Assembly: GCF_016859285.1 (NCBI RefSeq)
Contig: NC_053420.1
Coordinates: 29,134,545 to 29,198,544 of the forward strand
Direction of reading: 5' to 3'
From: Xiphias gladius
Lineage: Eukaryota > Chordata > Actinopteri > Istiophoriformes > Xiphiidae
Length of the DNA stretch: 64,000 bases
The notes beneath the pieces are model-generated. The model was given only the letters and a program-made list of their open reading frames with translations, had not been told where the DNA came from and searched no databases. Positions 27,401 through 39,654 of this stretch are shown here, piece by piece (positions within the stretch are counted from its first letter, which is position 1; each line of letters starts with the position of its first letter). The position numbers were made by a program, and so were the translations under genes.

Positions 27401-30400
27401 AAAAAATAGACACAAAATGTACACCGGATACAAATATTTGGACCCTTTTGATGAATTTAAATTAGTTCCCTTAAACGAGATAACAAACAACTGCTGATTG
27501 TTTCAAGGGTCTTTTTTTTAAATAATGGTGTAGACATGAGAGCTGTCTGACAGCATCAGAAATACTATTATCAAAAACAACAATTCCAAAGACTTAAGGC
27601 AATCGCCAAAGATCTTTAAGTCCCTGTTTCAAAAGTTCGTAATAATATCAAGAAGTATCACAGTCATAAAACTGTTAAGACGCTTCCAGGGTGTGGTGCT
27701 AAGAAGAAACTCATTGAGAGAAGTCTGCGAAGGTTGATGCGGATTGTGGAAAAAACACCTCACAAGACATCTTAAGAGCATCAGGCTGACCTGGAGCAAT
27801 CTGGAGTGGCGGTTTCACACCGCACCATACACCACTGAATAAACCAAGTAGGGCTCCATGGGCGAAGGCCAAGGAGGACACCACTATTGAAAGACAGGGA
27901 CAAAAGGAAAGACTAATGTTTGCAAAACCTTTCATGGACAAGCCACAGTCTTTCTGGGATAATGTTCTATGGATGAATCAAACCAAAGTAGAGCTCTTTG
28001 GGAATGAAGCTCATCAGTTTGTTTATAGGCGATGAAATGAAGCCAAAAAGGAAAAGATCACCCTACCTACAGTAAAACATGGCTCTATCACGTTGTGGGG
28101 CTGCTTTGCTGCCTTTGGTACTGGAGGCACTGAATGTATGAAAAGAATGATGAAATCACAAGATCAACAAGGCATTTTAGAGCAAGATGTGTTAGCCAGT
28201 TTCAGAAAACTAGGTTTGAGGTCTTGGGTCTTTCAGTAGCACATTGACCTAAAGCACACATCCAGCAGCACAAAAGAATGGTTGAAAAGGAAAAGATGGA
28301 GTACCAGCAGACAGTTGCAAGAAGCTTCTTGATGGCTACAGAAAATGTTTAGAGGCTTTCATTGTTGCCAAAGGTTCTACAACCAAATATTAATGAAGGG
28401 TACCAATAATTTGTCTGGGGTAAGTTTTGCTTTGTTTTTTTATTTTCTTTCATTCAGTAACCTTCGGCATTTTTAAAAATATTTTGATAATAGAAAGTTG
28501 GTTAATTTGCTTTTATTTCTAAAGATATTCTCAATTCTGTACTTAAACTTCAGGGGTGCCAATAATTTCAACCAGGATTTGTATGTGTTCACTCACTTGC
28601 CTTCCTCCACAAAAATGTTAGAGGTCAGCTACATGGCAGCATCCATAGAGAGACTAGGGATTCAATGACTTGCACAGTGGAGTTTTGCTTACACCACCCT
28701 ACTGCTTATGCAAATAAATAGACTCAAATGAAAATAGTAGATTATTTGTTTTGTTGTTTTCAGTTGGGTATTCAAAACGCTACAGCCCTGGAATTGGATT
28801 TCAATGTGATGTAATGCAAGATATATACATTTTTTTATTTTTCCATTTAGTTACTATTTATTTACCAACATTCTTCATCATCTTTTTAGGCGGCAATTTC
28901 TGCCTATGTGCTTGGTGTATGATTTCTCATTGAATGACCTTCTAGCCCCAAGTAAGAATATGTTTCTTATTTCATCTTTCCAGAGATCATTAAAAAATAA
29001 CCACATAATGCACAGGCTAATTCACATTTCAAAACTTAACCAGTCCTTTGATAATGGTCTTTGCTGTTCCTTTCCAGAAAAACAGAAGACTCTGACAGTT
29101 CTCAGTGCAATCATGAACTTTCTTCACTTCAGGAAGCAGAGGATGGACATGATCTTGGAGAAGCAGGCCAAATTTGTATGTTAAACTGGTCAAAACAGGG
29201 ATAAAGGCTAGCTTTTAGCCTAACGCTAACCCCTCACTAGTGGTATAGTATCTCGAGGGTAAAGGCTCCCTGTGGAGACCTCTAGAAGTGCTGTGGAGCT
29301 GTTTGTCTATTAGTGGGTCCCTGTTTTGTTTATGTTGTGCATGTGCACAAACTAACACATGCGCACACACACGACGAGTGAAGAGATGCACAGTCCTGCC
29401 AATGGTCTCACACTATTCTACTGATCAACAGTTGGAGGTGACATGCCAAGATTTAATAGAAGGTCTAAATATATAATAGAACTTCCTTAATTAGAAATAT
29501 CCCTGTAAACTGTTTTAATTTGATGTGTGAAAATGACAGAGAGTTAGGGCTATCATTGCAGAGAAATCTCTTAATTGCACATTTATGCTTAATTCACTTT
29601 TGATCTCAGTATTTTTTTAATTTTTTTTTATAATGGACACTGTTGGTCATCTTTTGTCTTGAGCATTCTTTCAACCACAAGCTTGTTTTCTTGACTGCTC
29701 TGGCTTCTGCAAAGTTAGTGACCATTATCCTGGTGTGTGTTTGAAATTTCACGTATTGTAACAGATAGTTTCTCTGTTGTCAGAGGGCAGACATGGACAG
29801 GCTTCAGGCTTACACCAAAGGCAATCTAGAGGCAGAGAAGAAGATTGAGATGCTGACGTAAGTCTTGAATTAAACATGTCACATCTGTGACGTGATTTTT
29901 TTTTTTTTTTTTCTTTTTTTCTCCTTGCTTGGTTGCTTTATGGCTGGCCAGCTATATGGCCTGTAGAGAGGGATTGGGTAAAGATGAGTTGTTACCTTTT
30001 GATCTTTTTTTTGTTTTATTAAAAACAAATTTTTGACAGTGTCAAACTGATGAATTGATTAGTTGATCAACAAAAAATTAATTTGTAACCATTTTGATAG
30101 TCAATTAATCACATAAATCAATTAATAAGCAAACATGCTAGACATTGACTGGTTCGAGCTGCTCCAATGTGAGGATTTCTATAGACTAATTGTAAAAATA
30201 ATTTTTCAGATTAAGTCATAATGAAAATAATTACGACTGTAACTAACAGTTATTTTCATTAAACCCTTGATTATTTTCTTGATGAATCATTTGGTCTAAA
30301 ATTGTGTGAAAAAACTGAAAAATGGCCATGACGATGTCCTAAAGTCCAAGGTGACGTCTTCAAATTGTTTGTTTTATTCAACCAACTGTCCAAAACCCAA

Positions 30401-32882
30401 AGACATTCAATTAATTATCCCAGAGGACAACAAAGAACAGCTAATTCTCACATTTGAGAAGCTTGAAGCATAGAAATGTTTGGCATTTGGCTTGAAATAT
30501 TACTGCAGCTCTAAAAATAATTGTTAGTTGCAGCATTAAACTCAAAATAACTGATGATTTATTTTGCAAAAACAAATGTTACAATAATTATAATAACATG
30601 AGCAAAAGAAATGAAAACATGACAGTGAAATGTATGTTCTCTCCACTGACATGAAAGATGGAAGTAGTAGTTCACTTTGCAGTGAGATCTTTACAGAGTT
30701 GTCTCGTCCTTGTCTAGGACCATCCCACCAGAGCAGCAGGCCGAGGCAGACGAGCTGGCAGCGGCTCTCTCTGAGCTGCAGGCCACCACCATGCATGAAT
30801 ACCAGGATGTGGTAGGTGGAGATGAAATGCAGTCTGGATAATAAAAATATGTGGTTGTATGAGCTGTCAGTGAAAGTGACATAACCTCATCTCCTTTCAG
30901 AATGCTAAAAACGACTGCATCGCAGAGTTGAAAACCAAAATTGCAGAGAAGTCTCAGAAACTGGTATGTGACTGTGACCTAAATATTTAATAAGCACTCT
31001 CTATGTTTTTGTTCACAATATAAAGTTGTTCTCTGGTGTGATGTCCCAAACCTCCTCATTAAAAATACAGACAGTAAGAGTCAAGATGTGTGTGTTTGAA
31101 TGTGTCTGTGACAGGCCCAGGTTAAATTGGACGTCAGCAACCTGAAGGAAGACATTAGCAAACTCAAGTCTCAGATTGTGGAGTCTCCGGACGAGCTGAA
31201 GAGTCAGATGGAGAAGATGAGGGAGAACGTCAAGAACATCAAGAACTCCATTGTGAGTAGAAAAGGAAACCCGGACACCAATGGTTCCAAAAGATGGCAT
31301 GTTGAAATGAGTTCAGACTGATACAATGATTATTGATGGCACTGATTTCAGAAAGAAACAGATGAGCGTGTGGTGGAGCTGCAGAACATGGTGCAGAGTG
31401 TGAGTCACACTGAGGCCGAGATCCAGCAGATGTACAACCTGCTGCAGGACCTGGAGAGCAGCATGAACAATACCAAGCAGAGACAAGAGACGGTATGAAC
31501 AGTGTACAAGCGTTCTGTATTTAAATCTCTTTTGCTTTTTAAAAACAAGAACATTTGTTCAATAACCGTAACAGCCTCAGCAAATATGTTATGATAATTT
31601 TGTTGCATTGAGAAGGAAAAATCTTACTAACATCCTGATTAAGCATTGAAATACATTACAAGTTTATTAAAAAAGCACACAGTTTGTTTAAATTTTCCAT
31701 AGACTCACATTCTTTTTAATAGCAAAAAAACATAATTATACTATAGAAGCAATATATTATTAATTTATTAATTGTATAGTGATATAAGTAATATAATCTA
31801 GTATAAAATAAAATAGTGTTAAATAAGGAACTACTTCTTTTAATGAATATGATGATTTGATCTGTTGTGATGTGCTTTTTCTGCTGATGATGGGGAACTG
31901 CATCTGACAACAGACGGAAGGTACTGGTATGAGTGTAGATTGGGCTTCAGTGTACCACCTTATAAATGAGTGGTTTCATTTAATCTAATTAAAGTCATTA
32001 ATGTCAATGAGCGAAGGCACGATGATTCTTCATAGTTTTCACCTGGTGCCAGAATTTACATTCTCCAAACACCAAATGCTGGTAAGCCTGGGGTGGAAAC
32101 ACTGGACCTGTTCCTTTACAGCCTGTCATTGTGCATAATGAATTATCTTGTATCTTTCTGGGCGTGTGTGTGTGTTTGTGTTTGTGTGTGTAGCACCAGG
32201 AGCTGACAGCTCAATATGAGAAGAAGCAGAAGGAGCTGAAGAACCTGTGTATCGAGGAAGGCCAGGTAAAGCGAGCTCAGGGCATGAAGCTGGACAAGGA
32301 GACCAAACAGAACATCCGGAGACAGATGAAGAGAGAGATGAAGGAGCAGCATGTCCAAGATGTTTTGGGGTATTTAATGCCATAATATATATACAGCATG
32401 CTCCACCACTGGTCAATCTTATAATCTCATGGAATTTACTTAGTAGACAGCTGGATAAATAGAAACAATCTGACAATCCTGTTCTGTAAAAACAAAGTTT
32501 CAAAACCTAAACTTGCCTGTTCTCCAGGCAATGTAACCAAATCCATCAGAAGCGTGAGGAGATGGCCGACAAAATCCAAGAGATCTCAGGAGAGACGCAG
32601 CAGCTGAAGGCCAAGATCCAGAGCCTGAGAGATGTCTGCAGCAAAGAGACAGAGAAAGCTCAGGTACGGTCAGGACAGGGAAGGTCCACCTCCTACACAT
32701 CTGCTTCACGGTCCAGCTTTGTCATACTTTTACTCGTGCTTTGAGGCTAACATGTTTCATTTCACCTTGTCCAGGCTCTGTACGATACCCTGTCAACTTC
32801 AGTGGATGACTTGCACAGGAGAATTGAAATGCACGTTGTGGACCTGAAAGAAGATGTCATCAAGATGTCTGCAAACTTTTAA
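24462..32882 (+). CDS. NUF2: NUF2, NDC80 kinetochore complex component, 13 exons, 454 aa
   Basis: Partner of NDC80 in the outer-kinetochore complex that binds microtubules. Exons 24462-24584, 26782-26856, 27090-27166, 28890-28951, 29078-29175, 29784-29857, 30718-30811, 30901-30963, 31115-31252, 31352-31492, 32194-32369, 32528-32663 and 32775-32882 give 1,365 nt in frame, all GT-AG. Residues 1-150 form the calponin-homology head (MTENTFPVYTADAIVNFYR, RVLHLLYRFRP, MRQFLPMCLVYDF). The rest is a long charged coiled coil (EKKIEMLTTIPPEQQAEADE onward). The C-terminus (VKRAQGMKLDKE, CNQIHQKREEM, HRRIEMHVVDLKED) follows recalled human NUF2 (464 aa). Introns 1 and 3 hold Tc1-like elements and intron 6 a palindromic repeat. 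Confidence 0.95.
25850..26545 (-). mobile_element. Tc1-like element remnant in NUF2 intron 1
   Basis: Contains words of a known fish Tc1 family: GTAATTGGACAAC, TTCCTTTGCAGTCAATGACTG, then a transposase-antisense stretch ending in CAGATCAGTTGGCGGCCAT and ATACATGCCCAGGCTATAAC, GTTAGACAGATGAAGTGGTGG. About 100 bp near 26290-26440 appears to be unrelated inserted or rearranged sequence. Neither end is whole. The 121-aa minus ORF is a remnant, not a host gene. Confidence 0.6.
27235..28580 (+). mobile_element. Near full-length Tc1-like transposon, inactive
   Basis: In NUF2 intron 3. Inverted ends of about 95 bp match well: left TCCTGGTTGAAATTATACGC, then GTACAGAATTTAGAATATCT; right, on the minus strand, TCCTGGTTGAAATTATTGGC, then GTACAGAATTGAGAATATCT. 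Between them the plus strand keeps transposase traces, such as SFWDNVLWMNQTKVELFG and KEKITLPTVKHGSITLWGCF, interrupted by several stops and frame changes. It is a different family from the elements at 8.2, 13.8 and 39.7 kb. Confidence 0.85.
29279..29325. repeat. Short copy of a dispersed repeat (pair with 35254-35298)
   Basis: CTCTAGAAGTGCTGTGGAGC then GTTTGTCTATTAGTGGGTCC. The segment at 35254-35298 reads almost the same (CTCTAGTATCGCTACGGAGC, TTTTTCTACGAGTGGGTCC). The rest of each element is not alignable by eye. Confidence 0.5.
30237..30535. mobile_element. Palindromic MITE of the GCTGCAACTAA type, about 300 bp
   Basis: In NUF2 intron 6. Ends are inverted: left CTGTAACTAACAGTTATTTT, right on the minus strand ATGCTGCAACTAACAATTAT. 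Internal words GAATCATTTGGTCTAAAA, GTCCAAGGTGACGTCTTCAA and CCAAAGACATTCAATTA belong to a very abundant fish nonautonomous family. Fragments of a second diverged copy precede it (30060-30200). The class (probably hAT-like) is from memory. Confidence 0.65.
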
Positions 32883-33046
32883 ATGGATCAGTTTTCATTT
32901 TTGTCAGTTATATTACCGTGTTACTGTTTATATGTCCTGTTTTTACTTTTTTCACATTGTATTGCCTTTTGACCATTAGTATTTAAAATGTTTAACAAAG
33001 AGTTGTATTTTAATGAAAGTAATAGCTGTCATCTATATCATTGGTT

Positions 33047-33052
33047 AATAAA
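33047..33052 (+). promoter_or_regulatory. NUF2: Candidate NUF2 polyadenylation signal
   Basis: AATAAA in GGTTAATAAATTC, 165 nt past the stop. A second AATAAA (33282-33287) follows an A-rich run and could serve a longer transcript. Confidence 0.5.
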
Positions 33053-34696
33053 TTCAAAGCTTCAGAATGTAAAAAGTAAAGCGTCTTATATTCAGGAATT
33101 GCAAGGCGGTAGCTCTATGTTAACATTGTTGTACTGTTGTACATCATACGTTTTGTACATTTGTTCTGTGATCAGTCATGGCCAAACTTTCTTTTATGGT
33201 GAAACTATGTATCTTTTAAATGTAAAAAAAAAAAAAAAGGGAAATTCTTGAACATAAAAAACTAAAGTCAGATTTCCGGATAATAAAAATCAAAAACCAA
33301 AACAACTGTTACTTCGATTTTGGCCACAAATCCCGCTTTTTATAAAACGGTCGGGTAAGACCGGACGTGCCGGCTAGGAGATAGCATCTCTGTGTCCCCA
33401 AGCAACACGCTGTGAACAAATCAGGGATTGATAGGAAACAAGGAGCTAGGGAGCTCTTGTTCCTGCCATGTGCTATAGTTGTGTGGCTCCTCTTTCACAC
33501 TGCAGAGGTATGTAGCCTGACACAATGGCTTGCTTTATGTGGACACTGTTTTAGCTTCTTCCCTGGGGGTATTCTAGTGAGGCTTCCTGGTTGGAACCCT
33601 TTTCGTACCACAGTGGTAAGTAGGGCCTGGACAACCGTGAAATCGTTTTGTTGTATATGCAGATTGAGGATCATTCTAATTACTTCTGTCTGGTTTGGGT
33701 TTTAAGTGCTTGCCATATTTTACCATTGTTTAGACATTGCTCCTTTTAACCATTTAAAAACTGTGTTCAGCATTTTAAACAGCTGGTAACTTTGTAGTTC
33801 CTCCTCCTTACATTTATTGTGTAGACGTGAGTACTGGTGTACCGGGGAGGCCAGCCACCCTGGGTGAGGTCCCTTCACAGTTCGCTGTGGTTAAAGGCTC
33901 TGGGACAAGCAACTGGTTCACCCATTTGCTGGGTGAGTGTGGTTAGGTTGCCGTGGCTGCACTAGTTGGCGAGTATATGGTTGCACCCCTGGACACTCCT
34001 CTATGTAGCCTGCTGTCCCGTTCACCAGCCCCAGCCCACTTAGGTTCAGTTTTGGTTTGTCTCCTTTGAATACTAGAAGTAAATTTATATGTAACTTCTA
34101 ACTCTAAAATATTTATTATTTTAAAGTAGACTTTGGAATAAAAATGTTTCCAAACACTCACCGATGTCTGTTTTTCAGTGATACCGTCCATTTTTTTACT
34201 CAATTCAATAAAAATACGTTCATTTTGAATCACGTCTCTTCAGTGAGTCTCTCTGCCTTGTTAAACTGTGGATTTAAGGTCATTGGTATTTGGCAGTACA
34301 TATTTCCAAGTTGTACTTATTTCCTGGGGTATAATGACATAGTTGTTTCCCTTTTCTAATGAACCCACTAAAAATATAGTTCTTCCGTCCCGCTCCCTTT
34401 GGCAAACTTCTAACACTGACTTCACTGTGCGTTGGCTACTGTGTTGAAGTGGCAGCTTGGTCTGGAAATGACATGTTTTCTGTCACTGGTGTTCGTGGCC
34501 GTGATTCAGTATCCAAATGTTAGGAGGGTGATTGCTCCGAAGTAAACTAATGCTGGTCTTCCATATGCTTCTGGTGAATAAAACTCCCTCATGACGGGGT
34601 TTATTTTCATAATGTCACTGCAAGTAGTAACAGCACCCCTGTCACCCCGGCCCAGGAGAGACCCTTTCCTGTTGCTAGTCAGAAGTCAGTGTAAAC

Positions 34697-35042
34697 CTAG
34701 GGCTGCGGTTGAAAAGGCTTTTTTTTTTTTTTTTGCTTAGTTTCCTAACTGGGTGGCAGCCATGATAAGAGGTGGTCGAATTCCCTAAATGATATGGAAA
34801 GGTGCTTCAATGATTCCTTTCTTATATCCTTATAATATAATGCCATCCCGCAATTCCTTGCGACAGCACCCCACATCAACCGTGGAACTCCTATTGGATT
34901 CTCTTATCACTGCGGTTGTCTTTTTCCTGAATCCTTACTAATTCTCCCTTCGCACTTTTTGGTCACCCCCATGACGAGGTCAAGGAAAAGCGGTCAGGAA
35001 AGGACACAGGGCTAATGTTCTGACTATTCGACCGCAACCTAG
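34697..35042. mobile_element. Palindromic MITE (CTAGGGCTGCGGT termini), 346 bp
   Basis: Left end CTAGGGCTGCGGTTGAAAAG and right end, read on the minus strand, CTAGGTTGCGGTCGAATAGT are imperfect inverted repeats. This terminus is familiar from a fish hAT-type nonautonomous family. The interior is noncoding, with a T-run close to the left end. No clean 8-bp target duplication was found. Confidence 0.6.
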
Positions 35043-35253
35043 CTCCTGTCCCCTCTTACGCATGTGTTTCGCCAGCTGCGAAGCCAACTGACAGTCAAAA
35101 GCCCAAGAAGTGAAGCTGCCTGCAGCACGTACCAGGGCAGGGATTCCCCAGGGAAGATACCGAGTGTCTGCCTAAGCTCAGTTCATTTGTCTTGTACATT
35201 CTGGACCCCTGAAATTGGGGGGCTAGAGCTGAAGGTTTCCTGTGGACTTTTAG

Positions 35254-35298
35254 GCCTCTAGTATCGCTACGGAGCTGTTTTTCTACGAGTGGGTCCCG
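35254..35298. repeat. Short copy of a dispersed repeat (pair with 29279-29325)
   Basis: Matches the NUF2 intron 5 copy in the words CTCTAG, GGAGCTGTTT and GTGGGTCCC, in the same order and orientation. CACGAGGACACACGTGCGTC follows. Confidence 0.45.
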
Positions 35299-36169
35299 GC
35301 TCACGAGGACACACGTGCGTCCTTGTGCGTGCGCACAAAGTTGATGCAATATGCAAAAATGTTATAAATACATATATGTTCCTTCTGACATCAACTTTTT
35401 GTGTTGCATAATAGGTCTATAGAAGGGTCTAACCCCCTGACCCAAACCCTCTGACAATGTTCCATCCACATTTATGCTTCCTACTGTTCATATTCCAATT
35501 TTAAGACTCTTAAGACTTTGGACTTTAAGAACTGTCATATTCTTAAACGTTAAATGCATCACTTATTCTTCTTGTTCTCCACCTTTGAAGCCATGGAAGA
35601 CTTTCCAGGGACTACACAGCTAACTGAGAGTGTGTCCCACCAGTTTCGGCTTGAACATCGCCAAGGGAGGAGCCGGCTGCGAATGAATACATTAACATCA
35701 TCGGAGCACTTTCAAACTGTGCAATCCGGACCTCTAGTGGCTGGAGTCCGCGTAACATGCTACCACATAACACACCCTCTAAGACATGTTCTAACTTATC
35801 AGTTCATATATTGACGTTATTCATTGAAAAATCCATTTAATGGAAAATGGAAAATTTATCAAAGAAGGAAAACTGAAGATATTTTATGTCATTCTACTGA
35901 CATATGGACTGTCTAACTAAAGCCCCATTTTTTGGAAACATTAAATAAATTTATCAAACAATCAAAAAGTGTTTCATCCAAGTATGGTGCAAATATACTG
36001 TCTAGATACTAAAATGGAATACACTTTATACATACTGAGGTTCGGTTTTGTGATTTTTTTGTAAATGCGTTTGGTTCTTATTCTGAGGAAACTGTAGAAA
36101 AGGAAAGAGTTGGTGGGGAAAGTCAGTGTTTTACCAGTACTTCCTTATCTTGACATTTTTTAAGTAAGA

Positions 36170-36545
36170 ACTTCAAAGAAAGTGTAGACGATATGAAACA
36201 CCTGAGAGGTTTACATTACACGTCGACAAACTAAGAGGGAATACACTCATTAAAACTCCTCAACGAACCAAGACAAATGAAAGAGTTCAAGCTCCTCCGC
36301 ACGCTAAGAAGGAATAAGAGTGAAAGATTTATCAACATATTAAAAGGGAATGAAATAGTTCAAAAATTTAGAGTTAAAACGTATCTACATCTTAAGAACA
36401 AATAATGAAAGACTTTGAATTTATCTAGAAATTCAGAGATTACGAAGTGAAAAATGATCTACAATCTAAAAAGGAAGGAAAGAGCTCAGAAGAAGTAAAA
36501 GTGTCAACTTATCTACACACTAAGAAATGAAAGCGTTATCTTCAA
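36170..36545. repeat. Degenerate A/G-rich tandem-like tract
   Basis: A phrase of the kind TATCTACA..CTAAGAA..GAA..GAAAGAGTTCAA recurs about five or six times at loose 55-65 bp spacing, for example near CACGCTAAGAAGGAATAAGA, TATCTACATCTTAAGAACAA, GATCTACAATCTAAAAAGGA and TATCTACACACTAAGAAATG. Units are heavily diverged. It stops abruptly where the GC-rich island begins. Confidence 0.45.
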
Positions 36546-37690
36546 ACTGTGTGTGTGCGTGGTAGTGTTAGAGCTACTGGCTGGTCCAGCCGTGGAGCTC
36601 TGCGCCTGGCCTGTTATCCAGCGGGAGGCTCACATCTCCCGGGCTGTATGGCGAGTCGGCCATCCCCGCCATGGCCATCTCCACCGCTGCGTGAACAGCA
36701 GAGGGCTGCCGGACGTCGTCCACGGGCCCCTGGGGGGCCTCCGGGTCTGGATCCCCTGCTGCCTTTCTCCCGCTGTTCTCTCCCGGGACAGGGAGTGGAC
36801 GAGAAGCGGGGTCCGACTGGTTTGGCTACACCCTTCGGACTGGTGCGGGAGAGCGGGAGAAAGGCGTGGGGTGACCGTCGAGCTGGGACAGACTGGTTTT
36901 CTGACCAACAGAGTAACAGGAGGCAGCTCAAGACCAACATTGTGTGCGTACGTTTGGCCTGTGGGGCAGAGGTGGAGGGCCGGGGACACTCTCATGTCTT
37001 CTCTCCAGAGGCTCCGCTGCTCCCTCTGTCTCTTGCTGCTTTCGGCAGCCTGTTGAGACAGATGCGCGGATGCAGAAAGTAAAGGACCGGGTCGTGCTCC
37101 CTTCAGACTCCCGTTGTGTCATCAATGGATCCCGTCACAGAGAACGGATCCTCGTCTTTCAGCCGAGATGGCCACTGTCGCTGCGTTCCTCGGAAACGGT
37201 GCCGTCAAAGGGTGAACACCGGTTGGAATAGTCCGCCGATGATGACTTTACGCCGAACGATCCAAGCGGTACCAGAGGTCTATAATAAACACTGGCTCCG
37301 CGTCGGCGGCGTCAGCGGTGCGAACAAGCGCGACGGGCAGGTGCATATGTCAGCAGGTCGACACAAACCAAAGCTGAAACTTCGTGGACCGAAGAACTGC
37401 CCCCACGGATTGGCCTCGGGGGATGTGATGTGACTGGATGCTGCGGCAACGCCGGACGGGACTTCGGACTTCAGGTGTGTGGACTTCCTGGCTGTTGGAG
37501 TCTGTGTTCTCCCAGGATGGGGGACACATCGACAGTCTGCCTCCCTCCATGTCCCCAGAGGAGGGTGCTTCATACCTACATCTAAATCCTCGCATGACGA
37601 AGCCTCCCAGATGAGCGGCGCCTCATCCAGACGGATGGAGGTTGGAGGCAGTGCCAGACTGGAACTTTCTACTATCTAATATCTTCACTG
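36545..37690. other. GC-rich island with overlapping ORFs, unidentified
   Basis: About 1.1 kb, sharply GC-richer than both flanks and rich in CpG. Open frames run on both strands: plus 177 aa and 167 aa (36549-37082, 36553-37056), minus 121 aa (36995-36630), and plus 105 aa (37116-37433, with MDPVTENGSSSFSRDGHCRC). I recognise no domain in any of them, and open frames on both strands are expected in GC-rich DNA. A donor-like CAG/GTGTGT occurs near 37473. It may be a CpG-island promoter, a noncoding exon or the 5' part of an old repeat. Confidence 0.4.
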
Positions 37691-39654
37691 ACGCGACAGT
37701 AAAACCTAAGTTTCACTCTTCAGGCTCAATGCAAATCATCTGTTTTACGTCTAGTAGCAAAAGAAAGCTGTATTTAAAAAAAAAATCCATAACAGTTCAG
37801 CTTCTTTAGTGACCATTTGTCCGTAATCAAAATCAAACTTGAAACAAACAGGAATGCGTTGAACACAGATGAAGCAAGTCCATTGTCCATACAGAGTCTT
37901 TGTCTGCTCTTCAGGGTTATCTAACCTTGTCAAGCAGTCAAACGAGCGAAGAAAGAAATCCTGGCTACTGCTGCCTCTCTTACTCTGGTATAAAAAAAAA
38001 CAAATGAATTATACACCCTCCTGGGTGCATGCCGGACCTGCACCTGCCTACCTGCAGAAAAGTTGAGATGCCTAAAGTGCTGCACAGTTCTTACAACATA
38101 AACCAAAAATAGACTAAGTAATCTAAAAGAAAAAAAACTTGTCAAACGAACCAAACCAGACAAATATCCAACAGAAGAAAAATAATTAATGGATCTAGTC
38201 TTAAAACACATCACAAATAAGACAACAAAATGATAAATAGCTCCCACATCGTCATTACACAGTTAGGTTAAAAATGCTAAAGTGACACAAATGACCTCAG
38301 CAAACCAACTGGGTGATTACTTTTGCAATGTTGTTTCAGTTATTTCATTTTATTACTTTTTACAGTAATAATACAGTAGTAACCTTTTTTAAATCTTTTT
38401 CGACCTTTCGACGCCTCAGGGCTTAAATTCAGTCGAGGTGCCGAGCAAAAACGGCTCGAACAATGTTTTTCCAACCATTTTAAACTCTTTATGTTGATCC
38501 GTATGTCCCAGAGTGAAATGGGGCTTTTGAAATGAGTGTCTTGAATATATAGGCTCTCCATAGCAAGCAGCTTCACACATCATCACCAAGACCAGCTGCT
38601 GATCCTAACTGGACTGACTGGCAATGTAAGTGTTTCTTTAAGGAGGAATTATTTTATTGAAATTGTATTCATTTGAGATACAATTGGAATTATAATGCTT
38701 TGCTATTATTCTCTCAGGAATATTATTATATTGTAAAGACTCAATTTTTACACTTCTTTTTGTACTGACAGTCTTTATAAGAGACAGTGACCGTGGCCAT
38801 TTATACTTGAACTGCTGTAGCGGTCACTTCAAGGCTGAATTGTCAATCAGGCCAAGCGGGCGACCCTACACGGCCCCAGACCCCGAAACCCCCCTTCTAG
38901 GAATGTGCACCATAATTGAATCATTATCAAGTGAAATGATGAGGGCCTCAGTGGGCCCTGCCTATCTTCTCTTTCACTTTTGTAATGATCTTAAAGTGAC
39001 ACATATCCAACCTATGGCTATGCAATATTCCATCACAAGAGCACTCATGTCCAGCTCAGCTTCCTAGGTCATGTTTTCTTTATTTCATCAGTACGTGTTC
39101 CAGCATTCTTCCTATTGTTTGTATTGTCCGTGTGACTCTGTTTCTGTTTTCGGACCGCATCCTTGCCTGGCCCTCTGGTTTTTGTTTGCCTGTTCCTGAC
39201 TGCCTGCTTGTGTACCGACCTTTGCTTCAGTAAAGATTTTGTACTTGGTAATAACTTGAATGTGCCTCAGCATGACCTGCTTTGATTGTCATAATTCACA
39301 TTGAATGTAATGTAACAAATGCCCCGCAATCTGTTGGTTAACTGAAGCTCAACATCATTTAATTCCTTGTTGAACAGAGTGAACAATCCATTGTTTTCTT
39401 TCCACAAAAGTTCACATGAGACTTTTTTTTTCCCCCCACAGTTTTTAGTGGAAACGAGTTTTTGCTCCACGAGCAAATCGGGTTATCCCTAAAAAAAAAG
39501 TTAATTCATATGAATTATTGCATTAATGTTGTACTAATGGATTATTTACATTTATGATCATCTCTACATCAGGTCTGTAAATAGTATTATTACTGGTGAA
39601 ACAGTACACCACCACCAACAGCAGCCTGGGGTAGAGGCAGGTTGGGTTCATGGA

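Noticed and set aside
36549-37082. Possible 177-aa protein in the GC-rich island
   Set aside because: Equally long frames exist on the other strand and in the next frame; no domain, splice or start support. Kept only as an unexplained island.
39060-39270. Possible 3' end of a retroelement (TTGCCTG/ACCG-rich wording, then AGTAAAGATTTTG)
   Set aside because: The wording resembles tails of fish retroelements, but there is no coding part, no paired end and no target duplication.
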